From positions 2,015,501-2,079,500 of the forward strand of contig JAXDDX010000012.1 in NCBI GenBank assembly GCA_034670405.1: a stretch of DNA of 64,000 bases. The letters run 5' to 3'. Position numbers and translations under genes: made by a program. Position 1 is the stretch's first letter; each line of letters starts with the position of its first letter. The notes under the pieces were generated by a model. That model did no database searches. It saw only the letters and a program-made list of their open reading frames with translations, and was not told the origin of the DNA. Below are positions 1 to 10,160 of this stretch, piece after piece. This DNA comes from Hoplostethus atlanticus. Taxonomy: Eukaryota; Chordata; Actinopteri; Trachichthyiformes; Trachichthyidae.

Positions 1-2085
1 AATTAGTAGAGGAAATCATGTGGAAGTGTTTTCATTTCTCCGTAGCTCAGAGTTGGCTTGGCTCCGAGTGAAACACACCTTCCACCCCCCCGACTGATTC
101 ATATGAGGACAGTAGGTAGTTTGACAGGGATGAGCTGGACCACTGCAGTATTATGTTACTTGTTTTAATGTTACTGACATTTCCCCATTCTCAATCGACA
201 TGCAGCTTAAAACAATTGGGATACAGCAAAGGTGATGCTGCTGTCGCATTTAAAGACGATATAAAATGGGGCACCGATACCAATTTACCCAGCACCAAAA
301 TCCATCTCCAAAAGCCACGAATGTCACAAATCAAAGCAATGCAATTTTGTTTTCCACCTTTTTTTCCACTCATTTCAATCATGTTAATCTCATGAACTCA
401 AAGTCATGTTGTCGATCTACAGTAAAGTAAAAGTAATGGATGAAATCAGCTGATAAGTTTAATGTTGGACCACGATCCCTACAAAACACTGACATACAAT
501 GTCAATAGCAGCAACACTCCTCTGTCACCATCATCGTCAATCAATAAACACTAAGAAATCTGATTTTTCAGGTGGGTGGGTTAAACCAGGATTTCAGGTC
601 TTTTTGACACACAGCTGGCATTTGTTATTTGTCCAGTCTTTTTCCTGTTTTTGTGATCTGGACAACAAAGTCCATAGTCTGATGGGACACACTATCTATG
701 GCCTCTGGAAAATGAACCTGATTGAGCTGGCACACCCGTAGCCTTCCCTAGACACGTGAATATATCTGCACAAGCTTTGTCTGTGATAGCAAATTAGCAA
801 CACTCCATGACCAGGGACCCAAACTAAGCAAATACTGTCTCACTCTGGTACCCAGGTTCGTTCAATAACAAACTAGTCTTGTTGCCGTGTGGGGGACAGA
901 GGGGAAACCTCCACCCTGTGACCCAATTTAGATGCCAACCATAGTTTAAGAAACAGTCTATGCTCTCACTATCACGAATCAATAGACAATAAGCTGACTG
1001 TTGGAACAGATTGTTCATGCACACAGAAGTACACTGCAATTTGGCGTGCAATTATTCTATCACCTTCTACCCCTCAACCTGTTGCTATAGTAGCACCTTG
1101 AATGGCTGTTTGTGAGCGACTGGTTGAACGAGGCATAAGAGAAAAAGACTGCAACCACATGGTATTTCACTGAGAGGGACTTCATGTGATACCACTGCCT
1201 GCACTGAATGGGTATATTCAATATGAAAAAGAACTATAGCAATCCTGCAATACATTTTAGCAGGATAATATACAACTATCACAAAATAAAAGTCCCTATA
1301 GGAATGTTATAGTGATACAAGTGAGATAAAATACCACAAAGCACTACAGACTGATACATGATTAGAAGTACAGTAAGTCACTAAGCCAACATCTTATAGG
1401 GGGCATTAGTCCTGATTGGTTGTCTGGTGTGATTTTGTTTGGTTTGGCTTCCAGATTGATTTCTAGCTATTTTGTTTGCTCTCCATTGTAATGATTACAA
1501 CTCTAAGATCAAAATTGGACTTACTTAGGCTAAGGCATGCAAGTGCCAAGCCCTTTATTTACACCCATGGTCTAAGTCGTTGTTATTTTCCGTTAATAAG
1601 GAAGTTAAGTAAAAGTTGACCTGTGATACAACAGGTCAGCGCTGCAGGGGAAACAAGTTGCATAAAGACTCATTACATGGGCGTCAATTGGGCATGGCAA
1701 GGGGTGGCATTTGCCAAATTTGATGTTATATTTTGTTTAATGGAGAGCAACCGTCCAGATATCTAAACATTCACAACCAGAGGAGCATTCAGAGCCATTG
1801 TTCTGTCTGAAATGACAGCCTGGTGACCTGAGACTTACAATTGTTGAGCAAATCTAATCTCGTCGTCTAGTCGTTGCTACACTCTGTCCCCATACATCCA
1901 GTCACGTAAGAGGGTTTCAACGTTTTGGTGGCCGAGTGATATTAGATGTAGCGACTTTGGTTTAGTGAACTGACGCCCCGGTCTTATTACATAACTGCCC
2001 GACCAAGTGAAATGCGATGGATAATCCTCCGGTAGATAGATGATAAGAAGTGGGACACGGGGCTAGGAGCAGACAGCTGACTTAC
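1..2085 (-). other. Probable intron 1 of the minus-strand gene whose first coding exon is at 2086-2293
   Basis: No exon-like open frame with splice sites and recognisable protein similarity is seen here on either strand. Because the exon at 2086-2293 ends in a minus-strand splice donor, this stretch is most simply its first intron, running off the left edge. No clear transposon was recognised in it. Confidence 0.4.
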
Positions 2086-2293
2086 CATACTTGTTAGGTT
2101 CCCTGCTGTACTCCAGGATAGGCACCGAGGCGTTGGGGTCCTGCTCTCCGGGCACAGAGTCGCCCGTAGCCCCTTCCTCTTCGCCGCCGCCGGTGACCGG
2201 TGCAGGGTCATCGATAACAGCGTCCGAGTGCTCCCCATCCTCCTCGACCCCTGTTCCTCCGTCGACCGGGACCACCACAAATCTGTCGCTCAT
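2086..2293 (-). CDS. First coding exon of a minus-strand gene, possibly an SLC12-type (K-Cl cotransporter-like) protein; partial
   Basis: The ATG at 2293 (minus strand) opens 208 nt of frame that ends at a good donor (TATG|GTAAG, donor GT at 2085-2084). The peptide begins MSDRFVVVPVDGGTG and is then acidic and rich in Pro, Gly and Glu (69 codons plus one base). An in-frame GTG 21 nt upstream was not chosen, since eukaryotic starts are ATG. The opening pattern M-x-x-F-x-V-V-P-V-D resembles the N-termini of KCC1 and KCC4. RFVV also fits the RFxV motif bound by SPAK/OSR1 kinases, which regulate cation-chloride cotransporters. The remainder does not match a KCC N-terminus that I can recognise, so the identity is tentative. 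That this is a genuine first coding exon is better supported: it has an open frame, a donor and a CpG-rich upstream flank. The rest of the gene lies left of the window. Confidence 0.5.
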
Positions 2294-2530
2294 AGCCCTC
2301 CTTCCTCTCCCCACTTATCGCACTTTTCCTGGGGGAAAAAACTACCCCGGTTTACCGCTGTGGTTCAAACTCGCTGTTAACAAGCACACATGACAACGTA
2401 TGGGACACACACACTCACTCGCTGATCCGAGGATTGATTACACTATACATGGGCCCGCCCCCAGCCTTCGCTCATTGGATGGGATACGCGAGGAACGCTG
2501 TCAATCAGCGTCATAAGCAATTCAGGGTGG
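2294..2530 (-). promoter_or_regulatory. CpG-rich promoter/5'UTR region of the minus-strand gene
   Basis: The stretch just upstream of the ATG at 2293 is richer in G, C and CpG than its AT-rich surroundings. It holds a GC-box-like GCCCGCCCCC (2453-2462) and an inverted CCAAT box (ATTGG on plus at 2474-2478). These fit a TATA-less promoter firing on the minus strand. The transcription start cannot be fixed by reading. Confidence 0.4.
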
Positions 2531-2835
2531 AGGAAACTGGCTCATTATGAAAGGAGAGAATTTTACAATTTTCATAAATTTACTAGGAAACCAAAATAAT
2601 TTGTATTATCATCCATTACAGAATAAGATAGTGCTCTCTTGTTTCATTAATAAAAACTGTTCATCTTGGTATATTTTGAAGCATATCTCTAAACTGTAAG
2701 TTAAACTCAAGAGTAAACATATTCTTAAGCATATTTGAAATGTATTTATTTTTTCATATGGGATTATAGAGATGGGATAGGCCTGTGATGAAGCTAAGCA
2801 GAATATTAGAATATTTTTTTTAAGTGTTTCATCTA

Positions 2836-2837
<2 letters not shown>

Positions 2838-2882
<45 letters not shown>

Positions 2883-2887
2883 TGTGT
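2838..2887. repeat. (GT)n microsatellite
   Basis: About 25 GT dinucleotides with one GTAT interruption. It produces a spurious His-Thr-rich open frame on the minus strand. Confidence 0.95.
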
Positions 2888-4150
2888 AAGAGAGGGAAAG
2901 AGAAACAGAGACCTACTATCACCATGGGCGACATAGAGGCATCTCACATCGAACTCATTACAAGCTTGCTTAATGAACGTAAGATGATGGGATAATTAAC
3001 ACTGACTCTATAGATCCTGCAGTATCAATAACCTGCCATAGAACAACAATAAATCATTCTAATTCAAAGATCAGTGGTAGTCTAGTCATTTGCCATTACG
3101 ACATCTCACCATAATAACTTTGGTATGCTACTGCTGAGAATAAGTGGTTGGTAAATACCTCAGGATAGAATGGCCTCTCATGTTCCCCGTCTGTTTTCAG
3201 TACATGTAGTCAGCACAGTGACAGGACTTCAAACTCCCTCCTGGCCAAGGGGCAAAATTCAGGCTTTTCCAACCCAAAGAGAGCATCCTTTTAATTTACT
3301 TAAATACTGGTATACATGATAACAATGGCCTTTTGTGGTTGCGATGAGATGTACCACGCTCTGTAGTGATGTTGTGTTAAATAAAAAGGTGGGTATATTA
3401 TGACCTCTAACTGGTGATCATCATAAGGATAAAGGCCCTAGATTTAAGATTTAGGCCCTAGTCATTTACTATTCAAGCATCTCCACTTGTGCCTTAGGAC
3501 ATAATATTTTGAATAGACTCCAGGAGACCACTCAAACAGTAATTGCTTGAAGAGTGTTATAAAATAGACAGCTGGTGTGCCAGTTGGGTGACCAGGGAGG
3601 GAGGGGGGATGGTTCAACGCATCAAGTAAATAGTTAAAGTCATTTCAGTGCAGTTCAGATTATAATGACATTTGACCAAAGACGATTCACTGCAAAGTGC
3701 TGTAGAAAGGGACTGTTCAAATCACAACGATCACTAAAAAAGAAGATCTATATATTGCAGTGTGTTGTGTGTGTGTCTGTGTCTCATTGTGTAAGGATAC
3801 TAACTGGGTGAATGTATGAAGGGAGGAGACAGTGGCCCCTCATGCAGGGTGTGGGTCTAAAATACCAGGACTGACAAAGCAACTTGTAATCCACCACTTA
3901 CATGTTGCTATACTCATCTCAGCTAACCTTATCACATCAGTTCAGAGTGACTGGCTGGTTGAACGTAGTGAGATGCAGATCACTAGTGTAAGCTGGGTGT
4001 GAACAGATGTGCCCCATACAGTACAACCACAGCTGCTTGAGCTGAAGGAGACAAATGCCAGCCTTCATCTTTTACCATCCTCATTGTCGTCTTCAGGAAT
4101 ATGGAGAACGTATGTTCACATCTGCAACAGCCATGTTGTAAAATGTGCGT
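2888..4150. other. Intergenic; no gene or element recognised
   Basis: AT-rich sequence on both strands with only short open frames. None has splice sites plus recognisable protein similarity. A short GT-rich run occurs near 3762-3785. Confidence 0.5.
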
Positions 4151-4151
4151 C

Positions 4152-4201
4152 CGTATACTATACTATACTATACTATACTATACTATACTATACTGTACTA
4201 T
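4152..4201. repeat. (ACTAT)n microsatellite
   Basis: About nine tandem ACTAT units with one ACTGT variant. The open frame that ends across it (YYTILYYT-type peptide) is a by-product of the repeat. Confidence 0.95.
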
Positions 4202-4479
4202 ATACACTAGAACAATTATAAGAACAGAAAAAACATACATACAATACAAAACAATCTGGTCTCCATAGTAACACTGACAACATGAGAGAACTATTGCACT
4301 GAGGATATAAGTAAAAGAATATTTACAGAATATAAAAATAACTACACAATAAGGATAAGTAAGATACCTAAGCTATGACAGATGAGTACCAGCAGTAGTG
4401 TACAAGTGTCCTTGTTGGTGGCATTTTGTGTATTTCCTGTTCAGTTATTGATTTGTGCATTTCTTTCAGTTATTGAAAA

Positions 4480-5274
4480 AAGCCTGGGGGAAGAAGTTAT
4501 TTTTATGGCTAGTTGTTTTGGTTCTGATTGACTGTAGTCTCTTCCCCGAGGGGAGAGCCTTAAAGATGTGGTGGCTGGGGTGAGAGGGGTCCGCCTATTG
4601 GCCCTGGAGTCATGAAGGTCTGGAGTGATGAAGGTCCTGAAGTCGTGAAGGTCCTGGAGTCGTGAAGGTCCTGGAGTCGTGAAGGTACCGGAGACGTGAA
4701 GGTCCTGGAGTCATGAAGGTCCTGGAGTCATGAAGGTCCTGGAGTTATGAAGGTCCTGGAGTCGTGAAGGTCCTGGAGTCGTGAAGGTCCTGGAGTCGTG
4801 AAGGTCCTGGAGTCGTGAAGGTCCTGGAGTCGTGAAGGTCCTGGAGTCGTGAAGGTCCTGGAGTCGTGAAGGTCCTGGAGTCATGAAGGTCCTGGAGTCG
4901 TGAAGGTCCTGGAGTCGTGAAGGTCCTGTAGTGAGGGCAGGTTGCAGCTGATGATCTTCTCTGCTAAGCGGATGATGCGCTGAAGCAGGGCCCTGTCTTG
5001 TGCAGGTGGCCGTCCCACACCGGACAATATTGGAGGAGGTGAGGATGGACTCTATGATGGCTGTGTAGAACTGAGCCATCATTTCCTGTGGCAGGTTGAA
5101 TTTCTTCAGCCGTTGCAGGAAGTACATCCTCTGGGGTCTATTATTCTTCCATCTGAGGTCCTGGGAAATTATTGTACCCACTTGAATGAACTTGAATGGT
5201 AGACTGCAGACCTTTCCCGCAAGACCCCAAGACCCCCACCTTTTATGAAGAGTAATTTCAGATTGGGAGAGCAT
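4480..5274 (-). mobile_element. LINE remnant: C-terminal part of a reverse-transcriptase ORF plus 3' region
   Basis: The minus-strand frame from 5274 down to about 4930 reads like the tail of a LINE reverse transcriptase. Phrases such as LGTIISQDLRW, RMYFLQRLKKFN and FYTAIIESILT match the conserved post-catalytic region of fish LINEs (L2/Rex1-like). The catalytic YxDD segment is absent, so this is a 5'-truncated, inactive fragment. Downstream on the minus strand the frame runs into a 17-bp minisatellite (4606-4928), then into LINE 3'-type sequence near 4490-4580. The precise LINE clade is not settled. Confidence 0.6.
4606..4928. repeat. 17-bp minisatellite, about 19 copies, inside the LINE remnant
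   Basis: The tandem unit is GGTCCTGGAGTCGTGAA. Outer copies diverge (GTCATGAA, GTTATGAA, GGTACCGGAGACGTGAA) while central copies are near identical. Since 17 is not a multiple of three, the unit cycles through all frames. The minus frame nevertheless stays open and encodes a 17-residue peptide repeat (LQDLHDSRTF plus TTPGPSR). This is not a CRISPR array, because there are no spacers. Confidence 0.95.
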
Positions 5275-7330
5275 GATTTTAGCAGCAGTAAGACCTTGGT
5301 AATGGAATCATTGCATTCATAGAAGGCTTGCAAAAGGTAATGCACAAGAATATGAAAAAACTGTCAGACAAAAAAGAAAATATATACCTACACCATGGAA
5401 TATTGCACTTGTATGTTTTTCTCTTTCTCTTTGACAAAAGGGTTATGGGTAAGAAGAATAGTAAGATTGTGCAGTTGACTCGAACATCCATGATCAGTCT
5501 AGAGTGGATTAGGGGAATGGACCAGCCGTTCAGTCCTCTCATCCTTTCCCCTGACTCTCTAGTTACTCTGTGTGTCGTTGTCATAGAGATGCTCCTTTGG
5601 GAGCAAATTTAACAAGGTGCCTGCCAGTCAGTTACCGACAGGGAGTTGTTGTCTGGGTGCTTGAGTATGATTCATGTAGCCCTCTTAACCTAGCTTTTTG
5701 TTTTCACCGGCAAGAATAGAGAGACTGTAATATGACTGAGAAAGTATGCCTTCTTGTATTCATTGTCCAGTACTCAAACCTCCAACATGTCAGTGAGTTA
5801 TCTTTGCATCTATGCCTGGTTTGTACCTTTTTATCATTCTCATTGTGCAGTTTTTATCCCCTTAGTGTGCTGTATCTATCCTTGGCATTTACTTAACTTG
5901 AATATAAGTCTCTAAAACAAATTCAGAGAAATGATACCGGGTCTACTCAGAATTGAATGCATAAAACAAACAATGTCAGTATCACTAAATACACAGCATC
6001 AGTGATTTCTGCAGGATTTCTAAATCTGAACCAAGTCAGTGACAGACAACTGGGGAGCAGTCAATGTAACTACATTTACTGTATAAAGGGAGCCAATAAC
6101 TGACCCCACTTTAGTAAAATGACTGGAGCCAGCGATGCGTACATGGCCTGTAAGTGGGTCAGTGCTACAGCATGAAAGGCAGCTTTTATTCTGAAATTGG
6201 TCCCCCACTGCTGTGTCATTGTGCTCGTTCCATCGCTACAGTCAGCGGTGGGCCATCACTTAGACATCCTGGGTCTGCAGTCTGAATAAGAGACTCGCCC
6301 ACAAAAGAGGAACTGAGACGCCTAAAACTATTTAGAGGACGGCTGCCAAACATGGTTTTAATGCGGGTGCTCTTTTTCATAGATACATAACTAAAAGAAG
6401 TTTCTCAAACATACTACTCTTGTTATATTTTGGGTCACTCCCCATAGTTTAACACTGTAAAAGCAAAAACCCCATCAGGCTTTTTTGAATTTTAGAATTG
6501 AAATATCTCAGCCTTCAAAATGCCCGCGACTTTTCCTAGACTGAATTTCTGCACAAACCAATGTTGTAAGATTTTCAAAATCATGCAAGGAAATAGTAGT
6601 TATAACTATATTTACGCCTTTCAATTTAAAAAAAAAATCCATTCCACTTTGAAATCCATTGAAATCCTAAAATCCATTGGCCTTTCCAATATTATTAAAT
6701 CTTACATACAGAGAGTAGCTTATTGCTTAGCTCATTGTTTCTTTATTGGTCAAAGGATCAAAGGAACAATGACAATCTAATGGACAACAAAATTCTCACT
6801 ATTCTCACTGTTTGCCCAAATAGGGATTTGTTTGGAAAAACCTGCATTATTAATAATAAATAATAAATAATAAATAAAGATAGGGTGACTTCCACCTTCC
6901 ACTGTATGCCAAAGAAACTACTGTGGCTTTTATTGTGTAATGTACTGTATGATTGTGAAACATGATGATGAAGAACTCAGGGGAGCTGAGTAGGTAATGG
7001 GGTGGCATCTGCTTTTTACTATATAAAAAAAGAAAGTACTATCAAAATAACCATGAAAAGTAGCTGGAAGCTGCAAGGTTATGACTTTTATTGTGTAATG
7101 TAATGCATCATCATGAATACGGCAGCTATGGTCATGAATCCGAAGCTGTTTTGTGGAAAGACTCGCCCCGGGGGAGATGACGGAGTGAAGCTGAGAGAAC
7201 TGAGGTGGTTATTATGGAGGAGGTAGGGGATGCAAAGGGGACTTGTTTTTGTCTGCTGTATGGGCAGGGGGTGCAGATGGTACGCTGTTTGTAACGAGAT
7301 CCCCTGGGCTGCACAATTCATAAGGGAGTG
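5275..7330. other. Intergenic; no gene recognised
   Basis: AT-rich sequence without supportable exons. It contains an (AATA)n run near 6855-6877. A short sequence containing TTTATTGTGTAATGTA occurs twice (about 6929-6945 and 7087-7103), suggesting an old local duplication. Confidence 0.5.
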
Positions 7331-7334
7331 GAGG

Positions 7335-7335
<1 letters not shown>

Positions 7336-7401
<66 letters not shown>
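7336..7401. repeat. Compound (TG)n(AG)n microsatellite
   Basis: About 16 TG units run directly into about 16 GA units. Open frames on both strands here (Cys-Val and Arg-Glu repeats) are artefacts of the repeat. Confidence 0.95.
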
Positions 7402-7406
<5 letters not shown>

Positions 7407-8310
7407 GAGTACGCATTACATCTGGACTTGTGTCAAAAGTCAGATTGTGTGTGGGAGCAACCATCTGTACAACGTGTGCACGTGCATCACAGCTGGCTGT
7501 GGAGGCAGCCAAATATCTAAAAGTTGACATACAGTATCTGCCATCATGACAACTAACAACAACGCAAAGCAGATGTTCAGATTTGATTCAGCCGTGACCT
7601 AAAAATATGAGGTCCGGATGTGAATCCACGGTTACCTGTTTAGCCTCATAAAGGTCCTGTACCTCCCCCGCCATCAGATAAATCCATATGCTTCATGTAC
7701 TTCATGTACAATGTCAGCAGTCAAAACAGGACACTATGATATCCTTGATAAAACAAAAAATATTTGCGAGCCTTTTGAAATATAAGTTTGGGGTCTAGTG
7801 TAAATAGGCACCACATTCTCCCCATTTAAAACAAAGTGTATGGGTTTAAATGTCAAACTCCTGACCCCCATCAGGACCGACTCCCACGTCTTCTTTGAAA
7901 GCTACTGTAGACATAACCACATCGCTTTCAATAGAAGAGAGAGAGAGAGAGAGCGCTGCGAACGGATCCAAACAACCAGAGCTGTGATGGGGGTGCTGGG
8001 GTTTGGAATTACACAACCCAGCCCAAACCATGTCTCTGTTTCCAAATTCACCCCTGCCCTCCCGTTGAACTCTTGTCCCCACACACCCGCTGCCAGCCGA
8101 GGACGACCGGATACATGCTACAGCTGCTTTTGGCCGCACACTAAAGCATGCTAAAGTGTAGAGTGATTGATGGCTCCCCGTCCTGTTCGCTGCAGCAGCA
8201 GCAGCAGAGACTAAATGTATTTCAGCGACGGTACTGAAACCAAAACTGAACCAAACTATTTTTGGCTTTTTTTTTTTTTTTTTTGCTGGCAATAATTACG
8301 TTTCTGCCCT
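7402..8310. other. Intergenic; no gene recognised
   Basis: Contains a short (GA)n at 7939-7953, a (CAG)n near 8192-8207 and a T-rich run at 8268-8284. The minus open frame beginning with poly-Lys arises from the T run and has no supporting splice sites. Confidence 0.5.
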
Positions 8311-8500
8311 TTTTAGTTTGTTTGTCTGTCTGTACAACAAAGCAGATAAGCCTTGGGTCAAAGAACAATTGATTTGATAATGATGGTGATCCGGATGTGG
8401 GATTTCCGCTATTAGAGGATCAGGGTTTCTTATCCATAACTATAGAGATTTGCTTCCACATCCTGAGGGTGTTTACAGGGTCAAGACATCAATTTAACTT
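8311..8500 (+). repeat. Dispersed repeat, copy 1 (related to 59490-59770)
   Basis: The segment GTTTGTCTGTCTGT, then GCCTTGGGTCAAAGAACAAT, a GGTGATCCGGAT block, a block ending GCTATTAG and a block ending GGGTCAAGACATCAATTT has a recognisable second copy at 59490-59770 in the same orientation. Similarity is moderate with indels, so the copies are old. I recognise no protein-coding part. Confidence 0.7.
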
Positions 8501-8654
8501 AAAAGGTAAGTGATAAGAGAGATGTCTTTGGGTGTATCAACATTTAGTTTAACCTTTATACATCTGGGGGAAAGTCGACTGAGCACGCTTCCTGTTTCAC
8601 ACAGTTGCACACACTTAGTGTGTGGAGTTAACAAGGAGTTACGTAGTACAACCG

Positions 8655-8780
8655 CAGACTTCTACTCTCGGCTCCACTGGCGCAGTCGGGGGTTAGGTGC
8701 CTTGCTCAAAGCCACCTCGACAGTAGTTGTTGAAGGAGGGGAGAGCGTTACTCGTTCACTTTCCCCATCCACGTAAAAAA
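8655..8780. repeat. Probable dispersed-repeat fragment
   Basis: The text around GTGCCTTGCTCAAAGCCACC followed by a GACAGTAGTTG block is typical of old fish interspersed repeats. A similar CTTGAGCAA-type phrase occurs near 9990-10080 and near 55665. Boundaries cannot be set by eye. Confidence 0.4.
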
Positions 8781-8811
8781 TAGCAAAGGCAGGTGTGGTA
8801 TCGTTGAAACC

Positions 8812-8813
<2 letters not shown>

Positions 8814-8865
<52 letters not shown>

Positions 8866-8869
8866 GTGT
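8814..8869. repeat. (TG)n microsatellite
   Basis: About 28 TG units with one CG interruption near 8860. Confidence 0.95.
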
Positions 8870-9063
8870 GAAAATGGCCTCAATGCACCAGCATAGCTGT
8901 TTGCCTCATATGGTCACATTCCACCGCCAGTTTAACTGAAGTGAGTTATCCTGGGATTCATGGCCTGGTAGCAGATGACGTGAGACCACCTAATATCCTC
9001 CCTTGGGACGTGTTCCTTGATTCAACTCTGTCTCTTACTCACTCACACTCACACTCATTCAAT

Positions 9064-9065
<2 letters not shown>

Positions 9066-9107
<42 letters not shown>
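9066..9107. repeat. (CA)n microsatellite
   Basis: About 20 CA units, preceded by a degenerate ACTC/ACAC-rich stretch (9037-9060). Confidence 0.95.
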
Positions 9108-9111
<4 letters not shown>

Positions 9112-9538
9112 GTATGTAATCTCGCTCTCTCTCTCTATCCCTCCCCCCCTTTGGTGGGGTCTGGCTCTCTGAAGCTTTGTCTCAGCTGCTGTTGGTGGGG
9201 GGTTATTTTGAGAGGTGGATAAAGAGGAATGAGATGGTTGGCATACCAGCAGAGACACACACCACCACACACCCATTCAGCTACTGACACACACACAGAC
9301 ACACACACATACTGTACTTTCTTGGTGAGTCCCCTTGGCAGTCTGATTAATTACAGTGTGATAGGCTGAACGTATCCTGTATCCTCCTATTGATAAATAT
9401 GAGTACAGTTAAGTAAGGGTGTTGAGATTGACATGACTTACTGGCCACTGGCCACCGTGCAACAATGCTCCCTGTTTAAATATGTTCCCTAAAATGCTAT
9501 CTGTCATGCATGAAAAATGTGATCTAAAATCTAAAACT

Positions 9539-9702
9539 TTTTTAGATTTTTGCCTTTATTTGATAGTCAGTAGAGAGAGACAGGAAAGATCAGGTGAGAG
9601 AGGAGGGATGCCATGCGACATAGGTCCAGGGCCGGATTTGAAACCAGGACGTCATGGTTATGTGGTTTGCGCCTTAGACCACTGAGCCACTAGGATGCCC
9701 CA
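9539..9702 (-). mobile_element. tRNA-derived SINE
   Basis: Read on the minus strand from 9702 it starts GGGGCATCCTAGTGGCTCAG, giving an A-box-like TGGCTCAGTGGT. A B-box-like GGTTTCAAATCC follows about 40 nt later. The body carries a CT-rich segment (CCTTTCCTGTC-like) and ends near an ATCAAATAAAGG block and A-rich sequence. This is the layout of a pol III SINE with a tRNA-related head. The head cannot fold as a clean tRNA, so it is not a tRNA gene. Confidence 0.7.
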
Positions 9703-9884
9703 CTTTTTATCATTTTGAGATTCTCTTTTTCAACCCCTGCATCTGTATTGCAAGAGAAATAAAGTGTAAAGCAAACAATAAAAAGTCATAGCCTAATTAA
9801 CCCCAGTATTTTATGATATGGTTGTTTTATATTACTGTATATATTGTGTTTTTTCATTTTAATGTATATGATATCTGGGGATAA

Positions 9885-10160
9885 TAAAGTACCTTTAGAA
9901 GAATCTGTTCTTAATGACTTGCCTGGTAAAATAATGGTTAAATAAAATAAAATAAAATAAAAAGTGAGCTTGTGACTGGTCAGCAACTACTGCCACAGTG
10001 TGCTTGAGCAATGCATTTAACCCCTGCCTGCTCCTATACAGCTCAGTGGCCCACACCACAAGGTGGTGGTTATATTGGGCAGCTCCCAGTTGTAGGTGTG
10101 TGTTTGTATATAACCCTTCCTCCCCATGCAACCACTCCTCCATTGCTGTTCTCACATCGC
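9885..10160. repeat. Old interspersed-repeat debris with (AAATA)n tail
   Basis: Around 9906-9962, the phrase GACTTGCCTGGTAAAATAAT followed by (AAATA)n is a common 3' end of fish interspersed repeats. The following 100-200 bp (GAGCAATGCATTTAACCCC and onward) look like another old repeat fragment. No ORF is supported. Confidence 0.4.

Noticed and set aside
4606-4928. CRISPR-like regular repeats
   Set aside because: The 17-bp units are directly adjacent with no spacers, in a vertebrate genome; it is a minisatellite.
4711-5274. 187-residue minus-strand protein with LQDLHDSRTF repeats as a real repeat protein
   Set aside because: The N-terminal part is a LINE reverse-transcriptase tail and the repeats are translated minisatellite.
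7846-8292. 148-residue minus-strand frame beginning with poly-Lys
   Set aside because: The start lies in a T-rich run, the middle has CAG-derived Ala repeats and there are no splice sites or family resemblance.
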